In this document: positions 21,408-26,748 of the stretch, one piece after another | How the letters are laid out: every line of letters begins with the position of its first letter | Numbering within the stretch: the first letter of the stretch is position 1 | Assembly (NCBI GenBank): GCA_036745875.1 | Contig: DAIOFH010000047.1 | Location: forward strand, 1 to 26,748 | Length of the DNA: 26,748 bases | Reading direction: 5' to 3' | Source of the DNA: DAIOFH01 sp036745875 | Lineage (GTDB): Bacteria > Planctomycetota > SZUA-567 | Translations under genes and position numbers: made by a program | Notes under the pieces: model-generated | Database searches by the model: none | The model's input: only the letters and a program-made list of their open reading frames with translations | Told to the model about the DNA's origin: nothing

Positions 21408-23606
21408 TTAGCGGCGCGGTCCTCGGTCGCCCCTGCCGCCGCCGCGGCGGTCCGGGGCGGGTTTCCTGGGCTGGACGGTGTAGACTTCGCCGCGCTCTTC
21501 CATGATGACCGCCTTGCGGGAGAGGCGGACCTTGCCGGCCGGGTCAATCTCGATGACCTTGACCTTGAGGATGTCGCCCTTCTTGCAGAAGGCGTCCGTC
21601 GTTTCGACGCGGTTGACGTCGAGTTCGGAAATATGGCACATGCCTTCGGTGCCGGGAAGGATTTCGATGAAGACGCCGAAATCGCGGACGTCCGTCACCG
21701 GGCCTTCGTAGACCTTGTTGAGTTCCGGCACTTCGACCAGGCCTTCGATCCTCTTGACCGCCCTGTCCAGGCTCGGTCCGTCTGGCGCGCAGATCGTGAC
21801 GATGCCGACGCCCGTGGAATCATCGACATTGACTTCGACGCCGAATTCTTCCTGGATCGAACGGATCATCTTGCCGCCGGGGCCGATGATCTTGCCGACC
21901 ATGTCCTGCGGAATCTTGACGCTGTGGAGGCGCGGCGCGCGGGGGTTGATGTCCGGGCGCGGCGCGGCCATGCACTTTTCAATCTCGCCGAGAATATGCA
22001 ACCTGCCGTCGCGGGCCTGGGAAAGAGCTTTTTCCATCGTCTCGGTGGAGATGCCTTTGACCTTGATGTCCATCTGCAATGCGGTGATGCCGTCCTTGGT
22101 GCCGCAGACCTTGAAATCCATGTCACCGTAATGGTCTTCGTCGCCGAGGATGTCGGTGATGATAACGGGCTCCTTGCCCTCGTCCTGGATGAGGCCCATG
22201 GCGATGCCGGCGACGGATTTCTTGATCGGGACGCCTGCGTCCATCAGCGCCAGGGTCGCGCCGCAGACGGAAGCCATGGAGGACGAGCCGTTCATTTCCA
22301 GCACTTCCGAAACGGCGCGGACGGCGTAGGGGAAGCCCTTGTCATGGGGCATGACGAACTCGAGTGCGCGCTGGGCCAGCATGCCGTGGCCGATTTCGCG
22401 GCGGCCCGGGCCGCGCGGCGCTTTCGCCTCGCCAACGGAGAAGCCGGGCGCATTGTAGTGGAGATACCACATTTCTTCGTACGCCTCGGAAAGGCCGTCG
22501 ACTTCCTGCGCGTCGGTGGTGGAACCAAGGGTGATGCTTACCAGGGCTTGCGTCTCGCCGCGGGTGAACAGCGCCGAACCGTGGGTGCGGGGAAGAACGT
22601 CTACCCGGCAATCGATGGGTCGGACGGTGAAGTTGTCCCGGCCGTCGACGCGGGTGTTTTTCTGAATCAGGTCGCGGATGACTTCCGTTTTGACCATGCC
22701 GACCGCTTCTTTGACCTGCGCTTCCGTCGGCCCGCCTTCTTCTTCCGGCTTGGCGAACTGGGCGACGATTTCATCCGACAAGGCCTTGGTCGCATCGCGG
22801 CGGCCGGACTTGCCGGCAGTGCAAAGCGCGGTGGCCATGCGGCCTCCGAGAGCGGCGCGGACGTCGGAGAGGCAGGCAGGCGGCGTGGGCGGCGTGACCT
22901 GTATCTTTTCGCCAACGTCGACCTTCGCCACCAGCTCATTGATCATGGCGCAGATTTCCTTGATCACCGAATGTCCGAGGTTGAGGGCTTCGAGCATCTT
23001 TTCTTCGGAAATGTCCGAAGCGCCCGCTTCGACCATGGTGATGGAGTCGGCGGTGCCGGCGATGACCAGCTTGAGGTCGGATTTCCGGTCTTGCGCGTTT
23101 GTGGGGAAAACGACGAACTCGCCGTCAATAAGGCCGATCCTCACCGCGCCGATGGGGCCTTCGAAAGGAAGGGTCGACACGGAAAGGGCGGCGGACGCGC
23201 CGATTATGGACAGGATGTCCGGATCGTTTTGCATATCCGCCGAAAGGACGAGCGTCTGGATAAGGACTTCGTCAAAAAATCCGTCCGGGAACAGGGGTCG
23301 GATCGGCCTGTCGGTCAGGCGCATGGTGAGAATTTCCTTGGTGGAGGGCGCTTTTTCGCGCTTGAAGAAACCACCGGGGAATTTGCCCGCGGCATAGGTT
23401 CTTTCACGATAATCCACCATCAGCGGGAAAAAATCCTGGTCGGGAAAGCGCGGCGGCGAGGTGGTGGCGGCGGAAAGGACGACGGTGTCGGCGTATTGGA
23501 TGACGGCTGCGCCGGCTGCTTGTTTGGCCAGAAGGCCGGTTGAAATCTTCAAGGTGCGGCCGGCGATAACGCGTTCGACCGATTTTTCTTCGAGTTTAAG
23601 TTCCAT
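21408..23606 (-). CDS. pnp: Polyribonucleotide nucleotidyltransferase (PNPase)
   Basis: The 732-residue 3'-5' exoribonuclease degrades RNA with phosphate and forms a trimer. Two RNase-PH domains are visible, the first opening with the strand AAVIQYADTVVLSAATTS and FPLMVDYRERTYAAGKFPGGFFKRE, the second with RPIDCRVDVLPRTHGSALFTRGETQAL. A KH domain (about 560-620; VGKIIGPGGKMI) and an S1 domain (about 630-700; GPVTDVRDFGVFIEILPGTEGMCHISEL) follow, then an Arg/Gly-rich tail (RKPAPDRRGGGRGD...) of about 25 residues that may add RNA affinity. AGGAG lies before the ATG. It follows rpsO, as in many bacteria, with a 163-bp spacer. Confidence 0.96.
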   Translation of the reverse strand: MELKLEEKSVERVIAGRTLKISTGLLAKQAAGAAVIQYADTVVLSAATTSPPRFPDQDFFPLMVDYRERTYAAGKFPGGFFKREKAPSTKEILTMRLTDRPIRPLFPDGFFDEVLIQTLVLSADMQNDPDILSIIGASAALSVSTLPFEGPIGAVRIGLIDGEFVVFPTNAQDRKSDLKLVIAGTADSITMVEAGASDISEEKMLEALNLGHSVIKEICAMINELVAKVDVGEKIQVTPPTPPACLSDVRAALGGRMATALCTAGKSGRRDATKALSDEIVAQFAKPEEEGGPTEAQVKEAVGMVKTEVIRDLIQKNTRVDGRDNFTVRPIDCRVDVLPRTHGSALFTRGETQALVSITLGSTTDAQEVDGLSEAYEEMWYLHYNAPGFSVGEAKAPRGPGRREIGHGMLAQRALEFVMPHDKGFPYAVRAVSEVLEMNGSSSMASVCGATLALMDAGVPIKKSVAGIAMGLIQDEGKEPVIITDILGDEDHYGDMDFKVCGTKDGITALQMDIKVKGISTETMEKALSQARDGRLHILGEIEKCMAAPRPDINPRAPRLHSVKIPQDMVGKIIGPGGKMIRSIQEEFGVEVNVDDSTGVGIVTICAPDGPSLDRAVKRIEGLVEVPELNKVYEGPVTDVRDFGVFIEILPGTEGMCHISELDVNRVETTDAFCKKGDILKVKVIEIDPAGKVRLSRKAVIMEERGEVYTVQPRKPAPDRRGGGRGDRGPRR

Positions 23607-23769
23607 GGAATAATTCTCCTGAATGGTATGCCATTAGCCTGAACAATCCGATGAGAATTATTCAAGTCAAGTAATGACGGGGAAATCAGATAATCGTAAA
23701 AGTGAAACCGCGAAACGCCGCTCTGACCAACAATGGCCGGGCGGCGAAAATGCGGCAAACGGGCGTCCT

Positions 23770-24045
23770 TCAGTCCTTGGCGCGAATCTTGAGCTTGGCG
23801 ACGAGGCTGCGGTACCCTTCGAGGTTGATTTCCCGGAGGTATTTCAGGAGACGGGTCCTGCGGTTGACCATCATGAGAAGGCCACGGCGGGAGTGGTTGT
23901 CTTTTTTGTGGGTTTTCAGATGTCCGGTGAGCGAGTTGATGCGTTCGGTGAGGAGCGCGATCTGCACTTCCGGGCTGCCGGTGTCGGTTTCGTTGGCTGC
24001 GAACTCACGGATCAGCTCGGCCTTGCGTTCCTTGGTCATGGTCAT
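23770..24045 (-). CDS. rpsO: 30S ribosomal protein S15
   Basis: The 91-residue protein binds 16S rRNA early in small-subunit assembly. ETDTGSPEVQIALLTERINSLTGHLKTHKKDNHSRRGLLMMVNRRTRLLKYL is the near-invariant S15 core (length 89 in most species). The first ATG (24045) has AAAGG at good spacing; a second ATG two codons later is also possible. Neighbour pnp and the long leader with a terminator fit the usual rpsO-pnp unit, in which S15 and RNA turnover are controlled together. Confidence 0.97.
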   Translation of the reverse strand: MTMTKERKAELIREFAANETDTGSPEVQIALLTERINSLTGHLKTHKKDNHSRRGLLMMVNRRTRLLKYLREINLEGYRSLVAKLKIRAKD

Positions 24046-24100
24046 TGTGTTGCCTTTCTACTTTCTCTATATGTTTTCTTCTGTGGTGTTTAGTTAGTGT

Positions 24101-24169
24101 GACGCCGTTCGAAGCGTCAAAAAAAAGCCGGCCGCCTCACGGCAGCCTGCTCTGGCAACATCATTGCCA
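24101..24169 (-). promoter_or_regulatory. rpsO leader with attenuator-like terminator
   Basis: Downstream of the promoter, in transcript order, are a hairpin TGGCAA/TTGCCA (24153-24169), a GC-rich stem GGCTGCC-GTGA-GGCGGCC followed by GGC and eight T (24119-24147), and a third small hairpin GACGC/GCGTC (24101-24118). The middle one has the form of an intrinsic terminator, yet it lies before the first gene of the transcript. That is the layout of transcription attenuation, perhaps by S15 or another factor. No competing antiterminator was demonstrated. Confidence 0.6.
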
Positions 24170-24179
24170 ACAAGATATT

Positions 24180-24207
24180 ATTATAAATAACAATGATAGT
24201 TTGTCAA
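24180..24207 (-). promoter_or_regulatory. Consensus promoter of rpsO-pnp
   Basis: On the minus strand a perfect TTGACA (24202-24207) and a perfect TATAAT (24180-24185) are separated by 16 bp. The predicted start is near 24173, giving a leader of about 125 bases. This is the best promoter match in the window, as expected for a ribosomal protein operon. Confidence 0.8.
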
Positions 24208-24383
24208 GCCTGTTCCTTGACGAACCGGCGCTGTTTAGCCCCGTTCCGCTGCCCGAAAGGAACCATGCCGCCCTCCATGCGATGCAAATTATGGATCGGT
24301 CGTATTTACCCGCACTTTTGCATGATAATGCCGCACATTCTTCCATTATACACGACAGTCATTTACAATAAATATACTCTATA

Positions 24384-24503
24384 GCGTTTTCTGAAAAGGT
24401 TGGCCCCTCCTTTTGCGCGTTTTGGCTTGGCATAGTTGTGCCGGAAAACGCGGTAAGGGGCCTATCATTTCCGAAAGCGCGCTAATCCATTAGCGGAAAA
24501 CGC
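24384..24503. promoter_or_regulatory. Palindrome cluster upstream of ldhA
   Basis: Four copies of the box GAAAACGC or its inverse lie here: GCGTTTTC at 24384-24391, GCGTTTTG at 24417-24424, GAAAACGC at 24444-24451 and GAAAACGC at 24496-24503. The middle pair forms a hairpin, enclosed by GGCCCCT (24402-24408) and AGGGGCC (24456-24462). CGCTAATCCATTAGCG (24480-24495) is a further near-perfect palindrome just before the ribosome site. The arrangement suggests a multi-site operator or a folded RNA leader; the regulator is unknown. Confidence 0.5.
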
Positions 24504-24517
24504 CGGAAAGGAATGCC

Positions 24518-25543
24518 ATGAAAACACTCGTTTACAGCACACGCCCCTCCACGCAGCAAACTTTTGAAAAAGCGAACGCAGAATACGGGCATGATTTCAC
24601 CTTCATCGAACCGCGTCTCACGGTGGAAACGGCCGCGCTGGCGAGGGGCTACGACGCCGTCTGCCTGTTCGTCAACGACATCGCCGACCGGCCAGTCCTG
24701 GACGCCCTCGCCAAGGCGGGAGTCAAACTCATAGCCCTCCGCGCCGCCGGCTTCAACAATGTGGACGTCCGCTACGCCCATAAACTCGGCATCTGCGTCT
24801 GCCGTGTCCCGGCCTACAGCCCCCACGCCGTCGCCGAACACGCCGTCACCCTCATCCTCGCCCTTAACCGTAAAATCCACCGCGCCTACGCCCGCGTCCG
24901 CGAAGGCAACTTCTCCCTCGAAGGCCTCCTCGGCTTCGACCTGCACGGCAAAACGGCCGGCATCATCGGCACGGGGAAAATCGGCACCATCACCGCCAAT
25001 ATCCTCAAAGGATTCGGCTGCACCATCATCGCATCCGATCCTTACGAAAACGACGAAATAAAAGCCATCGGCAAATACGTCGAAATCCCGGAACTTATCA
25101 AAACAGCCGACATCATCTCCCTCCACTGCCCGCTGACCCCGGAATCCAAACACCTCATGAACATGCGGACCTTCATGGAAATGAAAAAGGGCGCCATGCT
25201 CATAAACACCAGCCGCGGCGCGCTCGTCGACGCCAAAGCCGCCATCGCCGCCCTCAAAACAAAACGCCTCGGCTATCTCGGCCTCGACGTCTACGAAGAG
25301 GAAGCCGACCTCTTCTTCGAAGATCTCTCCGACTCGATCATCCAGGACGACCTCTTCGCCCGGCTCACCACTTTCCCCAACGTCATCATCACCGCCCACC
25401 AGGCCTTCTTCACCGACACCGCCCTCACCAACATCGCCGAGACGACGCTAAACAATATCTCCACCTTCGAAAAAACCGGCACCTGCCAAAACATCGCCCT
25501 CACCGACTCCATGCGCAAGTTCCCGGGCGACGGGGCAAAGTGA
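24518..25543 (+). CDS. ldhA: D-lactate dehydrogenase (fermentative, 2-hydroxyacid dehydrogenase family)
   Basis: The 341-residue enzyme reduces pyruvate to D-lactate with NADH, regenerating NAD in fermentation. It opens with the D-LDH form MKTLVYSTRPSTQQ. The Rossmann motif is GIIGTGKIG (148-156) with D174 or near (SDPY) setting NAD preference. The catalytic residues are R233 (NTSRG), the Glu of LDVYEEE (around 261) and H294 (TAHQAF). AAAGGA precedes the ATG. The upstream region is unusually rich in palindromes. The 3' part (from 25291) overlaps the opposite-strand crotonase gene. A related 2-hydroxyacid dehydrogenase of other specificity cannot be excluded. Confidence 0.85.
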   Translation: MKTLVYSTRPSTQQTFEKANAEYGHDFTFIEPRLTVETAALARGYDAVCLFVNDIADRPVLDALAKAGVKLIALRAAGFNNVDVRYAHKLGICVCRVPAYSPHAVAEHAVTLILALNRKIHRAYARVREGNFSLEGLLGFDLHGKTAGIIGTGKIGTITANILKGFGCTIIASDPYENDEIKAIGKYVEIPELIKTADIISLHCPLTPESKHLMNMRTFMEMKKGAMLINTSRGALVDAKAAIAALKTKRLGYLGLDVYEEEADLFFEDLSDSIIQDDLFARLTTFPNVIITAHQAFFTDTALTNIAETTLNNISTFEKTGTCQNIALTDSMRKFPGDGAK

Positions 25544-26340
25544 GAATGCGGCGCCCGCCAGCCCAGGAACGGCCCATGCGGGCGTTTTTCAACGAAGGCT
25601 GTCATGGCTTCGCGTTGGTCCCAGGTGCCGAAGCAGTTGCCGAAGGCTTCGCGTTCGAGTTGGTCGGCGACTAAGAGTTCGAGGCCGACGCTTTCGTTCA
25701 TGATTTTTTTCGCGGACATTATGGCGATGGGGGCGTTGGCGGCGATTTTTTGGGCGAGTTTTATGGCATTGGGCATGAGCTCAGGGAGCGGGTAGACGGC
25801 GTTGACGAGGCCCCAGGCGAGGGCCTCCTGCGCGCCGAAGCGTTGGGCGGTGAAGACCATTTCCCTGGCGCGGCCCTGGCCGATGATGCGGGATATCCGT
25901 TGGATGCCGCCGTAACCGGGGATGATGCCGAAGGTGGTTTCCGGCATGGCGAAGGTGGCGTTTTCCGAGGCGAGGCGGATATCGGAGGCAAGGGCCATTT
26001 CAAGGCCGCCGCCGAGGGCGTAGCCGTTGACCGCCGCGATGACGGGAACGGGAAATGCTTCGAGTTTGCGCATGACGCCATTGCCGTCGCGGGAGAGGTT
26101 TTGCCCCTGCTGGCGGTTCATGTCTTTCATTTCCTTGATGTCTGCGCCTGCGACAAAGGATTTTTCGCCCGCACCGGTGATGATGAGGCAGCGGATATTG
26201 GTATCCTCTATTTTGTCGAGCAGGCGGGACAATTGCAGCATCGCCGCCGAATCAAGGGCATTCATGACTTGTTGCCGGTTTATGGTTATGATGCCGACCT
26301 TGTCTTCGACCGAATATAATAAGCTGTTTTCGTTATTCAT
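25291..26340 (-). CDS. Crotonase / enoyl-CoA hydratase with lost stop codon
   Basis: The first 260 or so residues are a complete enoyl-CoA hydratase: SFVAGADIKEM (61-71, the oxyanion-hole strand), AAVNGYALGGGLEMALASD (102-120, with E114) and MPETTFGIIPGYGGIQR (132-148, with E134), the two catalytic glutamates. These enzymes add water to crotonyl- or enoyl-CoA. Family members stop near residue 260; this frame runs on for about 89 residues of arginine- and serine-rich sequence that is the antisense of ldhA. The stop was probably lost by mutation or by a sequencing error near 25555. The ATG at 26340 is used because homology begins there; an earlier in-frame ATG at 26391 is possible. Neither has a good ribosome site. 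Confidence 0.85.
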   Translation of the reverse strand: MNNENSLLYSVEDKVGIITINRQQVMNALDSAAMLQLSRLLDKIEDTNIRCLIITGAGEKSFVAGADIKEMKDMNRQQGQNLSRDGNGVMRKLEAFPVPVIAAVNGYALGGGLEMALASDIRLASENATFAMPETTFGIIPGYGGIQRISRIIGQGRAREMVFTAQRFGAQEALAWGLVNAVYPLPELMPNAIKLAQKIAANAPIAIMSAKKIMNESVGLELLVADQLEREAFGNCFGTWDQREAMTAFVEKRPHGPFLGWRAPHSHFAPSPGNLRMESVRAMFWQVPVFSKVEILFSVVSAMLVRAVSVKKAWWAVMMTLGKVVSRAKRSSWMIESERSSKKRSASSS

Positions 26341-26401
26341 ATGAAAAGTCCACGAGTAGTTCACCCAAGAGAAAACTATAAAAACAAACATTCAGGGGGA
26401 A

Positions 26402-26429
26402 AATATACAATGTTAAATTTATGATACAA
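26402..26429 (-). promoter_or_regulatory. Candidate promoter of the crotonase gene
   Basis: On the minus strand TTGTAT (26424-26429), a 16-bp spacer and TATATT (26402-26407) lie about 60 bp before the crotonase start codon in very AT-rich DNA. The -35 is poor, so this is only a candidate. Confidence 0.3.
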
Positions 26430-26554
26430 TATAATTAATTATTTACTTATATATTTACTGGCCCAAAATGGTTGATATTGCAGGTACAATTGATATGGTA
26501 AAGCGCGGATGCAATGCGACCATTATTTTGGACTGCGGAAGAAAGGAAAATCCC

Positions 26555-26713
26555 GTGCCGCACTCACCAGCACAGCTGCTTCAATGCCTACTTCTTGCAT
26601 CGTTCCTGCTCCTGCCGGGCTGCCTTACCAGCACGGAACCGATCCTCGCTGAAGCAGGCGATGTGGTGGTGGCGGACCTGTCCGGCACATATATGTCTAA
26701 TTGCATAAATTAG
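26555..26713 (+). CDS. Short lipoprotein, probably truncated
   Basis: From a GTG start with GGAAAGGAAAA upstream, a 52-residue protein begins with a signal of the lipoprotein type (LLQCLLLASFLLLPGC, cysteine about 23). After the lipobox only about 30 residues remain (TSTEPILAEAGDVVVADLSGTY, then MSNCIN and stop). The stop is followed by AT-rich DNA unlike the gene, so the downstream part may have been lost or replaced. The longer in-frame ATG at 26468 reads through AT-rich sequence without homology. No family was recognised. The window ends 35 bp further on. Confidence 0.5.
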   Translation: MPHSPAQLLQCLLLASFLLLPGCLTSTEPILAEAGDVVVADLSGTYMSNCIN

Positions 26714-26748
26714 TTATTGTATTTTTTAACTGTGAGCCTTTTACTTCT

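Larger units (their letters stand above)
24046..24517. other. Divergent control region between rpsO and ldhA
   Basis: About 470 bp hold the rpsO promoter (24180-24207) and leader (24046-24175, with three hairpins, one of them a terminator), an AT-rich stretch of no recognised content (about 24210-24380), and the palindrome-rich ldhA upstream region (24384-24503). No extra gene is supported. Confidence 0.65.

Noticed and set aside
21633..23543. Long open frame on the plus strand, antisense to pnp
   Set aside because: Its composition is the mirror of pnp codons (rich in Gly, Asp, Arg, Ala) and it has no start signal or homology.
24482..25399. Open frame on the minus strand opposite ldhA
   Set aside because: It consists of acidic low-information sequence created by the codon usage of ldhA. 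The real minus-strand gene here is the crotonase tail.
26468..26554. Upstream ATG extension of the short lipoprotein
   Set aside because: It would put the lipobox about 50 residues from the start, too far for a signal peptide; the GTG at 26555 has a good ribosome site.

Overview
This window comes from a Gram-negative bacterium with GC-rich genes and AT-rich spacers. The autotransporter ending in a C-terminal phenylalanine, the Sec-type signal peptides and the periplasmic sugar-binding proteins point to a double membrane. The fermentative and ferredoxin-type enzymes (D-lactate dehydrogenase, crotonase, ferredoxin-nitroreductase fusion) and the xylose uptake system suggest an anaerobic or facultative sugar fermenter, perhaps gut-associated. 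The phylum cannot be fixed from this sequence; a PVC-type or spirochaete-like lineage is only a guess. A run of 100 N (4754-4853) shows that this is a draft scaffold.

Layout. 1-842 is AT-rich spacer with 128-bp imperfect tandem repeats and two minus-strand terminators. A RhiA-like secretory-type protein of unknown role (843-1460, -) and a large repeat-rich autotransporter (1649-3865, -) follow. A DUF1269 membrane protein (+) converges on a ferredoxin-nitroreductase (-) across a heptamer-repeat element holding the gap. A 150-bp palindromic element sits at 6029-6178. Next come an HU-type DNA-binding protein with a histone-H1-like Ala/Lys/Pro tail (-) and a secreted 5'-nucleotidase-family enzyme (-). 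Divergent from the latter is a xylose ABC transporter operon in the order xylG-xylH-xylF (9144-13620, +), closed by a strong terminator. A minus-strand cluster (13753-15618) contains a HicB-like small protein, a PfkB sugar kinase, a PIN-domain protein and a tiny overlapping partner that looks like an antitoxin. A plus-strand group tmk, UlaG-like metal hydrolase and zwf follows.

The stretch 19035-21225 shows decay and rearrangement. It holds an SRAP/YedK-like protein lacking its catalytic Cys, Glu and His. A C-terminal fragment of a ROK-family protein starts 3 bp from the SRAP start codon. An orphan periplasmic sugar-binding-like protein follows. The right part has the conserved rpsO-pnp pair (-) with a consensus promoter and a leader terminator that looks like an attenuator. 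It also has ldhA (+), preceded by nested palindromes, and a crotonase (-) that has lost its stop codon and reads about 250 bp into the antisense strand of ldhA. The window ends in a short lipoprotein gene that looks truncated.

The most unusual features are: (i) a family of intergenic elements built from a 7-bp unit (GAGTTAA, GAGTGAA, GAGCTAA) with facing arms, three copies here, each placed immediately after a stop codon, one of them between xylH and xylF; (ii) the catalytically stripped SRAP protein beside a ROK relic; (iii) a XylH permease carrying about 180 extra N-terminal residues with four predicted membrane helices; (iv) the kinase/PIN/small-protein cluster; and (v) the rpsO leader. 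None is proven to be a new system; each is an inference from sequence alone.
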